Assembly: GCA_029054535.1 (NCBI GenBank)
Contig: JAIDFC010000086.1
Span: 1 to 15,670, forward strand
DNA length: 15,670 nucleotides
Direction of reading: 5' to 3'
From: Rikenella sp.
Lineage (GTDB): Bacteria > Bacteroidota > Bacteroidia > Bacteroidales > Rikenellaceae
The notes under the pieces are model-generated. The model did no database searches. It was not told where the DNA came from and was given only the letters and a program-made list of their open reading frames with translations. The translations under genes were made by a program, and so were the position numbers. This document shows positions 7,617 to 14,713 of the stretch, piece after piece (position 1 is the first letter of the stretch; every line of letters begins with the position of its first letter).

Positions 7617-8525
7617 TTAGTTATTGACATCCATATTCCCGGTCTTTTCCTCCCACGGCACCAACCCCGCCGTCAGCCCGAGTTCCGAATTACGGTCGAT
7701 CACCGTTACCTTGATCTCAGTCGAAGTCCCCGGCAGGAAAGTCCGTTTAACCGATCCCACGTACGTTCCCGCATTTGCCGATCCTTCCGGCACTGTAACC
7801 TGTACTTTCAATTCCATCTCTCCCTCGAGCGGCAAGAAACAAATCGCCTGTCCCATTTGATTCAGTTCGATCGTCTCGTCTTTCATCCCCGGCGTAATTT
7901 TCCCCGTCGCCAAGTCCAACGTCCCGTCCTTATAGAAACCCGTTACTTTGATCGTCGCTCCGGTAATGTCCGGTTCACTGGCCGCATCCGCAACCACCTG
8001 GAATTCAACTTTCGCCGCTTTGTGTTCGAACTCCAGATCGACCGTATGCGTCTTATCGTTCGGCTTCTGATCCCCAGTTTTCGCCCACAGCACATCCACC
8101 CCGTGTCCCACCGCGATCTGCGAAGAACCTTCAGCTGTCAAACCTTCAACATACGGACTGTACGAATAAACGTCGTAAAGGTATCCCGTCGTGAGAATAA
8201 TCGGCAACCCCGACGGATCCTCATTCTGATAATCCAATCCCCCCTGAGCATTCGCGATATGTTTCAGGTTCGGCCATTTCTGAGCCGTCGTGGTAGTCTC
8301 CTCACTGGTTCGATCCACAATATGCACCCCGACTACCGTCCCCTCCGACAATCGTTCGGCATTGACTTTGGTGTCGATCGTCTTCGCTTGCAACATCAAC
8401 CGGCACGGTTCCCCTTCCGGCAGCAAATCGGCCAACGCTTTCTCTTTGGCACAACTGCTCATTCCGGCAGCCAACACAACCGCTACAGCAGCTGTCGTCG
8501 TCCCCAACCATGTAATCCTTTTCAT
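7617..8525 (-). CDS. Fimbrillin family lipoprotein (proximal gene)
   Basis: A protein of 302 residues starting MKRITWLG at an ATG; the upstream GTG at 8552 only adds nine polar residues. The signal peptide ends in a lipobox at Cys25 (MSSC). The body has the Bacteroidales fimbrillin (Mfa-like) pattern: TGYLYDVYSYSPYV, GVDVLWAKTGD, VDLEFEHKAAKVEFQV, IKVTGFYKDGTLDLATGK, and a closing VPWEEKTGNMDVNN. These segments align in order with the downstream paralogue, which has diverged clearly. Fimbrillins polymerise on the cell surface into thin fimbriae for adhesion and biofilm formation. It lies 94 nt after the DUF5119 gene in the same operon. Confidence 0.87.
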   Translation of the reverse strand: MKRITWLGTTTAAVAVVLAAGMSSCAKEKALADLLPEGEPCRLMLQAKTIDTKVNAERLSEGTVVGVHIVDRTSEETTTTAQKWPNLKHIANAQGGLDYQNEDPSGLPIILTTGYLYDVYSYSPYVEGLTAEGSSQIAVGHGVDVLWAKTGDQKPNDKTHTVDLEFEHKAAKVEFQVVADAASEPDITGATIKVTGFYKDGTLDLATGKITPGMKDETIELNQMGQAICFLPLEGEMELKVQVTVPEGSANAGTYVGSVKRTFLPGTSTEIKVTVIDRNSELGLTAGLVPWEEKTGNMDVNN

Positions 8526-8619
8526 ATTCGGTTCAGTACTTTTTAATTTCACGTTAATTTACCGCCTTGAGAAAGATCTCACTATTTCCTCAAAAGTGCG
8601 CCCTTCACCATTAATTCAA

Positions 8620-9609
8620 CTACTCTAACGGCACCCCTCCAGGACGATTATCGACGTTCATTCCGTCAGAAGTAACCTCCCAACCTTTCACCGTAACCTG
8701 GAACCCGGCCTCGCTGGTAGCCGACACTTCCACGTCGATATCGATGTCGATATCTCCCCCCGCCGTACCACCACCCAAATCCACCTCGGTATCCTTTTGA
8801 ATAGTCTGCGAGTTGTTTCCGTCGCCATTAAATTCGACCCACAACTTCACCAGATTTTTCGCCACCGCTCCCGTCGCATCCTTCGCATTGACGCCGAACA
8901 CCAACACACTGCCCGAATACATCGACAGATCGGTTTCCGACCGCTTGGGCGTAAATCCCACGATGGAAGCATATCCATCTTGGCAATCATGCGAAGCCAA
9001 CCTCACCGACGGAGCCACCCCGGTCAACGCCGCAGTCACTTTAGTCACCTTATCCACATCCCCTGACACTCGGAAATTGAGGTCCAGTTTCCGCACCAAC
9101 GGCTCCGGAACAAGCGTCCGCCGTACCGTATCTTCTTTCTTAATCACCAGTTCGGTAATCGACGCACTATACAACCACCCCGGTTGTTGAATCCAAGATT
9201 CCGTAGCCCCATCCGCTTTAGGAGTTATCCCGCTCGTCGGCAAAGCATACGCATACGCTTTGTCGAAATCTTCCAACCCGGAAAACCGAACTCCATCGAC
9301 CGTATCATTCCACGAGAGCACTTTATACGTCCCCGAAGCCAAGTTTCCTTCAAATTTTCCATTTTCGATCACTTCGGGTTTCACGGTTCCGTCCTCTCCA
9401 TAGAGATAAACGGTCATCGCCTGCGGAATCGCTTGTCCCTGAGCCACGTTCCGCCAGTCGAAGTCTATCATCACTGTTCCTTCATCCGGTTTTACCCACA
9501 GTTCCCGTTTGACGCAGGAAGAGGCGAGTAGCGCGGTAGCGGCAAAAGCTGCGCATACGGCGACACCTCCTTTTAGGCCCGATTTTCCGAAATGTAATAT
9601 CTCACCCAT
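8620..9609 (-). CDS. DUF5119 domain lipoprotein of the fimbrial operon
   Basis: A protein of 329 residues from the ATG at 9609; the frame extends to a TTG at 9627, which is rejected. A lipoprotein signal ends at Cys32 (LLASSC-VKRELWV). The following segment (RELWVKPDEG, then IDFDWRNV and PQAMTVYLYGEDG) is the DUF5119 hallmark, followed by two beta-rich domains typical of the fimbrillin superfold. A Gly/Asp-rich run (GGGTAGGDIDIDIDVEV, about 285-301) precedes the last domain, and the C-terminus (WEVTSDGMNVDNR) resembles that of the proximal fimbrillin (WEEKTGNMDVNN). DUF5119 proteins sit beside fimbrillins and are thought to anchor or accessorise the fibre. By position it may play the role of FimB/Mfa2, which is otherwise missing here. 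Confidence 0.85.
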   Translation of the reverse strand: MGEILHFGKSGLKGGVAVCAAFAATALLASSCVKRELWVKPDEGTVMIDFDWRNVAQGQAIPQAMTVYLYGEDGTVKPEVIENGKFEGNLASGTYKVLSWNDTVDGVRFSGLEDFDKAYAYALPTSGITPKADGATESWIQQPGWLYSASITELVIKKEDTVRRTLVPEPLVRKLDLNFRVSGDVDKVTKVTAALTGVAPSVRLASHDCQDGYASIVGFTPKRSETDLSMYSGSVLVFGVNAKDATGAVAKNLVKLWVEFNGDGNNSQTIQKDTEVDLGGGTAGGDIDIDIDVEVSATSEAGFQVTVKGWEVTSDGMNVDNRPGGVPLE

Positions 9610-9685
9610 GATGTTTGCGTTTCCCAAATCTCTAATATACTAAGCCTCTCCGAATAGAGTAGAGGTAGTTTGTGTATGCCCTGAA

Positions 9686-11746
9686 TTATCTACCCAGTCC
9701 GAACCGATAAACGAGCGAAACTTTCGCCCCGGTCAAGCCGAAATAGTCTTTCGTGTGAGACGATTTATAGATATAATGCGAACTCGGCGCATCATAATAG
9801 TATCGGTCGTATTTTCCGGCATGAATCCAACCGCCGCGCACCCCGATTTCCATCCCGAAGTGGCGGGTGAAAGGCAGGTAAGCCCCCAACGAAAGCCCGG
9901 CTCCGAAGTAATCGCCCGTATTCCCGGTATCCTGGTCTTTGAACATGTAGTCGAACTGTCCGAGATGCCCGTAAACCCCGAGATAGAGTCCACGATATTC
10001 TCCCACCCGACGAGCAAACCAGTAGCGCACTTCCGGACTAATTTCATTGACCGCAAAATGCTTCTTGTACAAGTTCATATTCCAATTGGAATAGACCCCC
10101 TCGATCGAAGCCGACCACCGTTCAGCGAAATAAAACTCTGCTTCCAAGTTCGCCGCCACAGCGGTCCAGTAAGCCAAGTTGGTCTTCGCCGCCACCAACG
10201 GACGAACCAAAACCATCGGCTCGCGAAGCGCCTTAACCGGTTTCACCGGTTTTACTTTCGGTTCTTTCGCCGGTTTTACCTTTTCGACTTTGGTCTGTTC
10301 GGTCTCCTGCGCTTCAACCTCAGTATCCTCGCCGCCGGTAGTAGTAACGACTTCGAAAGCAACGACTTCGCGTTTCGGTTTGATTTCCGGTTGCGGCTGT
10401 GCTTCAACCTGTTGCTGCGGTTCCTGCGGTTGTTGCGGTTTCACCTCCGAAACCGTCGTTTGTGCCCGCCCAGTCGCTTCTTCAAACAACATACGCCGAA
10501 TCAAATCGTCGATATCCGAATCGCGTTCCGCCGGACACGGTTCTTCTTCCGTAATCACCGGAGTTTCAGGTTGTTTCACCGGTTTTTGTTGTTCGGCAAC
10601 TACCGGCGCCGCTTGTACCTGCGCCTGCGTCGTCGGCTGAACTTCAGTCGTCATCGGAATGATCGGCGCCCGTTCGTTCATATTAATAGTCGCCGCCAAA
10701 GAATCGATATAGCGTTGCAGTTCCGAATCGACCACACCCTGTCCCTGTTGCGGTTTCGGTTGTGTTTGCGGCACGTATTGTTGCCCCTGCTGAGCAGGAT
10801 GCTGCTGCTGCTGCGGTTCCTGCGGTTGTTCAATCGGTCGCTGTTGTTGCTGCAATTGCTGCTGTTGCAATTGTTGTTGTAGTTGCTGTACCTGTTGTTG
10901 CAGCACCTGAACCTGCTGTTGCAGCACCTGTTGTTCCGCATTCGCAGCCCCCGTAGTTTCCTGAGTTTTTTTCGTTTCGGTCTGCTGCGGTTGCTGCGTC
11001 TGCCGATCCGGTGTAGCAGTTACAGGGTGCTGCGGGAAGACATTCGTATGATCGCCCGTCGTACTCTCCGGCGCCACTACGGTCGAAATAGATTTCTGAG
11101 CCGTAGCATCCTGTTTAGCCGCCGTCGACCGCCCGAAGACATCGGTATCTCCATTTCCGAACGGCGATATATAACGTTGTTCTTCGCCCCCGATTCCTCT
11201 ATTCCGCACCGTCCGTCCAGCGTCCGCCGTCAGCATCCCGTTCATATAAATCGTCACGTTCACCCGTTTCAGCAGGTCGAACATTTGCTGCGGCATCATA
11301 ATATTGTTCTTCATCACCACATTCCCGGTAACGACCACCGCTTGTCGCAGTTGCGATTTCCGAATAATCGGTTCGATATACGCCTTCACAGCATCGATCC
11401 GCCGTTCGGCCACCTCTACATTCCCCAACTGATCGGCCGACGAAGCGTACGAAGCGACGACGATCGAATCGATATGCGCCGCGGAACTCCCCGCCAACTG
11501 TTGAATAAGTTTGTCGAATTGCGTCATCGCGGCAGCATTCCCGCCGTAGCGTTCCGAGAGTTCCGAACTCCCCAGAGAGAACGTAAAAGCAACCACCTGT
11601 TTTTGCGGCGCTCCGAGATCCGAAACCTGTGCTTTGGCCTGTCCGCCGATCCCTCCGAGGGTGCACACGAACAAGCCGACGATCAAAGCCGCCCACTGTC
11701 CTTTACTGACTTTTGTGATTGATCTTCTGCGTTTTGCAAAGCCCAT
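9686..11746 (-). CDS. OmpA-like / Q-rich coiled-coil / DUF3575 outer membrane fusion protein
   Basis: A 686-residue protein, first in the operon. A signal peptide (basic n-region 5-16, hydrophobic 18-33, predicted cleavage after AKA at about 39) is followed by an OmpA-like domain (about 47-170). That domain shows FSLGSSEL, SYASSADQLGNVEVAERRIDAVKAYI and a final beta strand, as in peptidoglycan-associated proteins. A low-complexity region (about 205-510) follows, with a glutamine-rich coiled coil at 271-300 whose Leu/Val residues fall on heptad a/d positions (275, 279, 282, 286, 289, 293). A Lys/Pro-rich segment (487-507) leads to a DUF3575 domain (516-686): AAKTNLAYW, repeated amphipathic strands and a terminal VYRFGLGR, consistent with a small outer membrane barrel. 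In related operons these domains usually lie in separate proteins. It probably links the outer membrane to peptidoglycan at the fimbrial site. Confidence 0.82.
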   Translation of the reverse strand: MGFAKRRRSITKVSKGQWAALIVGLFVCTLGGIGGQAKAQVSDLGAPQKQVVAFTFSLGSSELSERYGGNAAAMTQFDKLIQQLAGSSAAHIDSIVVASYASSADQLGNVEVAERRIDAVKAYIEPIIRKSQLRQAVVVTGNVVMKNNIMMPQQMFDLLKRVNVTIYMNGMLTADAGRTVRNRGIGGEEQRYISPFGNGDTDVFGRSTAAKQDATAQKSISTVVAPESTTGDHTNVFPQHPVTATPDRQTQQPQQTETKKTQETTGAANAEQQVLQQQVQVLQQQVQQLQQQLQQQQLQQQQRPIEQPQEPQQQQHPAQQGQQYVPQTQPKPQQGQGVVDSELQRYIDSLAATINMNERAPIIPMTTEVQPTTQAQVQAAPVVAEQQKPVKQPETPVITEEEPCPAERDSDIDDLIRRMLFEEATGRAQTTVSEVKPQQPQEPQQQVEAQPQPEIKPKREVVAFEVVTTTGGEDTEVEAQETEQTKVEKVKPAKEPKVKPVKPVKALREPMVLVRPLVAAKTNLAYWTAVAANLEAEFYFAERWSASIEGVYSNWNMNLYKKHFAVNEISPEVRYWFARRVGEYRGLYLGVYGHLGQFDYMFKDQDTGNTGDYFGAGLSLGAYLPFTRHFGMEIGVRGGWIHAGKYDRYYYDAPSSHYIYKSSHTKDYFGLTGAKVSLVYRFGLGR

Positions 11747-11797
11747 ATCCGTCCAAATATTATATCCCGCTGCACGAGCGGATGATATTTCACGCGG

Positions 11798-11829
11798 CTA
11801 AGGTAGTAAATATTCATTCAGTATTCAAA
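11798..11829 (-). promoter_or_regulatory. Predicted promoter of the fimbrial operon
   Basis: On the minus strand TTTG (plus 11826-11829), a 20-bp spacer and TACCTTAG (plus 11798-11805) match the Bacteroidetes promoter with one mismatch. Transcription would start near 11790, giving a leader of about 45 nt. No flanking inverted repeats that would suggest an invertible promoter were found. Confidence 0.6.
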
Positions 11830-12010
11830 TCATTTTTGTCAGATTTTATTTCGGAAACGGTTGTTTTTTATTCTGCCGGTCGACCGGTAGAGCGTCTGAC
11901 ACGCTCCGAATTCCCTTACGGAACGTAAAAACAGGACGGATCATTGCCTGACAATTATCCGAAAAACTGAAATCGATATCAAAAGGCCCTTTTAGCGATA
12001 AAAATATTTC
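11830..12010. other. Intergenic region with several palindromes
   Basis: The space between the fimbrial promoter and the next terminator has no gene. It carries a 12-bp perfect palindrome, CCGGTCGACCGG (11876-11887), then a GAGCGT-CTGAC-ACGCTC hairpin (11890-11906), and AAAAGG-C-CCTTTT (11981-11993). These are candidate operators for the divergently oriented upstream region of the fimbrial operon, but no cognate regulator is encoded nearby and chance cannot be excluded. Confidence 0.3.
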
Positions 12011-12042
12011 GCCCTCTCCGAAATCGATTTTTCGAAGAGGGC
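12011..12042 (-). terminator. Terminator after the uncharacterised acidic protein gene
   Basis: GCCCTCT (12011-12017) pairs with AGAGGGC (12036-12042). The stem extends inward through CGAAA/TTTCG after one mismatch, and the loop is 6 nt. On the minus strand it is followed by GAAATATTTTTATCG, a T-rich tail. It lies 108 nt after the stop codon at 12150. Confidence 0.6.
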
Positions 12043-12149
12043 TGATAAAAAATAATCCTATAATAGATAATACTTTAATATAACTAATACGAGGGAACTC
12101 TTTTCTTATTGACGATAGGTTAGTAAAACACCCTTTTCGAACTTTTCGA

Positions 12150-12797
12150 TCACATGGCCCACGAAGGACGCGATTCGACCTCGTCGGTCGCTCCCGCCAG
12201 CGCGTTGTCGTATCGCAAGCCGTTCTCTTCGATGAACTCCAGACACCATTGCTGATAGGCCATCAGAGACTCCAAGTAGGCGGCCAATGCGAATTTGAGA
12301 TTCAGCAGGCTTTCCAATTGGTCCGAATCGGTCATATCGTCGGACGAGAAACAGTGGTTATCGATCTCGGCCACGAAACTCAGCAGCATCTGACGGTAGA
12401 GGAACAACCGATAGCGGGTCTCAGTTCCGGCCAAGGCCTCCGGACCGGAGTCGGTCAAGAACGCGTGCAACAGGTCGAGCTTCTCATCCTCCTGGTCGAA
12501 AGCGCCCAAGAGTTCGACCATGGCTTCGAACCGCTCGTCGATCTGGTAGGCTTTCATCTTGGGGGCGGTGAAGGTTTCTCGGGGCAGGTATTCTCCGTCA
12601 ACCGCATTCAACAGGCCGCAACTTTTTTCGACCGAACGGCTGAAAAAATAGAAGGAACGGTCGTAGTCGCCACGGTTATAACACTGAATCGCTTCGGCCA
12701 GCTGTTCCCGAGCTGCTCGGAGGGCAGAACTGTTTACCTGATTGAAAATCGTTGCACACATATGGTTTGGGGTTTTAGCAGTTATCAATCGTTTCAT
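12150..12797 (-). CDS. Uncharacterised acidic alpha-helical protein
   Basis: A protein of 215 residues if translation starts at the ATG at 12797 (MKRLITAK); an internal ATG at 12761 (MCATIFNQ) is equally possible, and the upstream frame opens with a TTG. There is no signal peptide or membrane segment, so it is likely cytoplasmic. It is rich in Glu, Asp, Leu and Ala and looks entirely helical. The segment ALRAAREQLAEAIQCYNRGDY followed by FYFFSRSVEKSCGLL resembles the helix pair of HEPN or TPR-like proteins, but the HEPN catalytic R-x4-6-H motif is not apparent. I recognise no family. It is monocistronic, with its own terminator, between the fimbrial operon and a decayed gene. Codon use looks like that of its neighbours, so the gene appears real. 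Confidence 0.7.
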   Translation of the reverse strand: MKRLITAKTPNHMCATIFNQVNSSALRAAREQLAEAIQCYNRGDYDRSFYFFSRSVEKSCGLLNAVDGEYLPRETFTAPKMKAYQIDERFEAMVELLGAFDQEDEKLDLLHAFLTDSGPEALAGTETRYRLFLYRQMLLSFVAEIDNHCFSSDDMTDSDQLESLLNLKFALAAYLESLMAYQQWCLEFIEENGLRYDNALAGATDEVESRPSWAM

Positions 12798-12982
12798 TTT
12801 TTCGATGTTTACCCGTAGCAAATCAATTACCGTGCCATTTCGGCTATTTCATTGAAAAAACTTATCCGATTTTTCACTAAAACCTGTAATTCAATTACTT
12901 ACATGAAAGAAAATTTTTAGTCTCGTTCATAGATTCGAACACACGCGAGCTGAATCACTCTACTATTATTTTAAGGAGATAG

Positions 12983-13237
12983 TTCCTTAACCTGCAATCG
13001 GGGCTTTTTTGCCGGCAGATCCCGTCCGAATGGCCAATAAACCGCTCGATGGTCGCGGCTCCGGGCTTCCGCAGCCACGGCTCCGGTACGTTGTGTACCA
13101 TCGGCGATAACGGATACAGCTGGGCGTCGACGATTCCTTTAGAGGAGTAGTAATACCTAATTACTTCAGTTGCGATATTTTTCTCTCCCGGCAGGCCAGG
13201 TTGGAGTGCCCAGCGGCACCGTTGCCTCCAGGAATAG
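12983..13237 (+). pseudogene. Decayed C-terminal fragment of a FISUMP-type surface protein
   Basis: Within an AT-rich intergenic region, a GC-rich block reads in one plus frame as SMVAAPGFRSHGSGTL followed by CTIGDNGYSWASTIP. This matches the repeated core of Bacteroidetes FISUMP (Fibrobacter succinogenes major paralogous) domains, usually seen as PAAGYR..SSG.L.NVG..GYYWSST. Two adjacent in-frame stops (TAG TAA, 13148-13153) interrupt it. The same frame then ends in RCLQE and a stop (13224-13237), the usual C-terminus of such proteins (VRCLQE or VRCVQ). No start codon or N-terminal part is present. Such domains occur on secreted or fimbria-associated proteins, so it may be a relic of a former surface gene. 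The assignment rests on pattern memory only. Confidence 0.4.
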
Positions 13238-13416
13238 AGAGAAAGCCGCAGTCAATAGCCTCCAAAAAAAACTACAACAAAAGCCCCTACGGAGCCATCG
13301 GGCGAATCAGGAGGCCTGTCTGCAAAAAACAAAACGACGGAGAAAACCTATAACAAATCAGGCCGAACACCAGAAATCACCGCACAAACATTTCGCAAAG
13401 TAAGAAAGAAATAAAA
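13238..13416. other. A-rich intergenic remainder, no gene seen
   Basis: An A-rich stretch on the plus strand between the pseudogene and the tRNA terminator. A 77-codon frame (13170-13403) crosses it, but its Lys/Gln/Arg-rich composition and overlap with the pseudogene argue against a real gene. The AT-rich bases between 12798 and 12982 likewise hold nothing I recognise. Confidence 0.4.
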
Positions 13417-13439
13417 AAGCCTCTCGGAAAGAGAGGCTT
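13417..13439 (-). terminator. Terminator of tRNA-Asp
   Basis: AAGCCTCTC (13417-13425) pairs with GAGAGGCTT (13431-13439) around a 5-nt loop. On the minus strand the stem ends in a run of six T residues. It lies just 11 nt after the tRNA 3' end. Confidence 0.85.
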
Positions 13440-13450
13440 ATCGAAAGAAG

Positions 13451-13524
13451 CGGTGCGGACGAGACTCGAACTCGCGACCCCCTGCGTGACAGGCAGGTAT
13501 TCTAACCAGCTGAACTACCGCACC
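13451..13524 (-). tRNA. tRNA-Asp (anticodon GTC)
   Basis: On the minus strand the acceptor arm GGTGCGG pairs with CCGCACC, followed by discriminator G. The D arm (GTTCAGCTGGTTAGAAT) is normal. The anticodon stem CCTGC/GCAGG carries the loop CTGTCAC, giving anticodon GTC for Asp. The T loop is GTTCGAGTC-type. CCA is not encoded and would be added afterwards. It has its own promoter and terminator and stands alone, with no tRNA neighbours. I see no repeat of its 3' end in the window, so nothing shows it acting as an integration site. Confidence 0.97.
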
Positions 13525-13565
13525 AACACTTACTATACACTGTGTGCATCCCCCGATTGCGAGTG

Positions 13566-13597
13566 CAAATATAGAACCCTTTCGGCAAACTTGCAAA
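13566..13597 (-). promoter_or_regulatory. Consensus promoter of tRNA-Asp
   Basis: On the minus strand TTTG (plus 13594-13597), exactly 20 bp, then TATATTTG (plus 13566-13573) is a full match to the Bacteroidetes promoter consensus. The start site would be near 13560, about 36 nt before the mature tRNA. Confidence 0.8.
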
Positions 13598-13651
13598 CCG
13601 GAGGCGAATATTTTTCGATAAAATCCGCAGATCGCCAAAATCGGCAGCAGA

Positions 13652-14692
13652 TCACCTCACCCGAAAAGTGGCCAACACCCCTTTGTGATCCGTCGGCCAG
13701 TTGTCCGTCGCAGGCAACAGGAACGGATCCCGAGACGTTTCCACCATCCGTTCGCCGCGCCGCACCGACCCACGAGGACCGAAAATCGTAACATCCCTCA
13801 ATTTCAACCGACGGTCCGGACGGTAGAAGATGAAATCGATCCGCTCCCGTTCGTCCGCTTTGGGCGCCCAGAGCAACTGGCTCATCTTCGCCCCCGGACA
13901 ATCCGCCGGGTAGGTGTATCCCGGATGCGTCGTCGGATCCGGAAACTTCACCCGATAGGCATCCGCATAACCCGCCTCTTCCAGGAGCGTCGTTACGGTC
14001 CACGGAACCACCATCCCGCGATGATCCGCGCTGTCCCGAGTCGCCTCCGTCCAATCCAGGTGCGACGGCTCGTTGAAATCCCCTGCCAGAAAAATCAAAT
14101 TACCCGCCGCCGCATCCCGTGCCGCATCGGCTATAAACAGCCGAATCGCATCGTCCCGCTGCGAAGCGACATTATCGGCCAAAATGCTCGCCAGATCGGT
14201 ATCCGGCTCCGGCAGCTCCTCCCACGTACTCCCATCGTACCCCCGCACCCGATAGTAAGCACAATTCCGATAGTCCAGATGAGTCGTATAAACGCTCACC
14301 CGTTGCCCTTCAGGCAATGTCGCCACCAATTTGTACATACTTCCGTGGTCGTCGCACTCCGGGAAGATCGTCGTACTGTCCGTGATCGGAAAGCGACTCA
14401 AAAGTCCCGAATCTTTACTTTTGAACGAATAGTAGGTCTTGCCTTTCGCCCGCAACGACTCCGCCATCCGGTCGCAAAGCCTCGTTCCGTTGTAGTTGCG
14501 CACCTCGCTCAGCATCACGAAATCGGCATCGGCATAAGCGATCTCGTCAATCATCGCCTCGTAGCCGCCCGGAACCGAAGTCCCCTCCTGCCAGATGTTG
14601 AGTTGCAGGACCTTGATCTCCCGCGCTGCCACACTTCCGATCGCCAGCCACAAACCGACGATCCAAACACCCAGTTTTCTCATTCTATACAT
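13652..14692 (-). CDS. Secreted endonuclease/exonuclease/phosphatase (EEP, DNase I fold) family protein
   Basis: A protein of 346 residues with a signal peptide (hydrophobic about 8-20, cleavage near AAR), so it is probably periplasmic or exported. The EEP active-site set is complete: N32 in LQLNIW, E63 in LSEVR, H138 in THLDYR, D205 and N207 in GDFNEPSH, D286 in RIDFIFY, and D335-H336 in TDHKGV. Enzymes of this fold use a divalent metal to cut phosphodiester or phosphate ester bonds, including nucleases, sphingomyelinases and inositol phosphatases; the substrate cannot be told from these motifs. An alternative start, three codons in, lies at 14683. It begins 21 nt after the mntP stop, so it is probably cotranscribed with it. 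A metal-dependent hydrolase next to a manganese exporter may be coincidental. Confidence 0.88.
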   Translation of the reverse strand: MYRMRKLGVWIVGLWLAIGSVAAREIKVLQLNIWQEGTSVPGGYEAMIDEIAYADADFVMLSEVRNYNGTRLCDRMAESLRAKGKTYYSFKSKDSGLLSRFPITDSTTIFPECDDHGSMYKLVATLPEGQRVSVYTTHLDYRNCAYYRVRGYDGSTWEELPEPDTDLASILADNVASQRDDAIRLFIADAARDAAAGNLIFLAGDFNEPSHLDWTEATRDSADHRGMVVPWTVTTLLEEAGYADAYRVKFPDPTTHPGYTYPADCPGAKMSQLLWAPKADERERIDFIFYRPDRRLKLRDVTIFGPRGSVRRGERMVETSRDPFLLPATDNWPTDHKGVLATFRVR

Positions 14693-14713
14693 ATATTATA
14701 GTAGTTTTCCATT

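Noticed and set aside
10780..10945. CRISPR-like or satellite repeat array
   Set aside because: The repeats are codons of a Gln-rich coiled coil in an intact frame, without spacer structure.
9755..11722. Long plus-strand frames rich in Arg and Leu opposite the envelope fusion gene
   Set aside because: They are antisense shadows of a GC-rich gene; the minus strand carries a signal peptide and recognisable domains.
11747..11830. Invertible (phase-variable) promoter for the fimbrial operon
   Set aside because: No pair of inverted repeats flanks the promoter and no invertase gene is near.
13178..13243. Inverted repeat TTTCTCTC / GAGAGAAA enclosing a GC-rich nested hairpin, possibly a structured RNA
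   Set aside because: No SRP, 6S, tmRNA or RNase P signature, and the enclosed bases are better explained as the end of the decayed coding sequence.
13170..13403. 77-codon plus-strand frame with an LPAG...SGT segment
   Set aside because: It resembles a FISUMP core only loosely, then becomes Lys/Gln-rich; it overlaps the better-supported pseudogene frame.
13451..13524. tRNA-Asp as an attachment site for an integrated element
   Set aside because: No integrase, no second copy of the tRNA 3' end in the window, and ordinary chromosomal genes on the far side.
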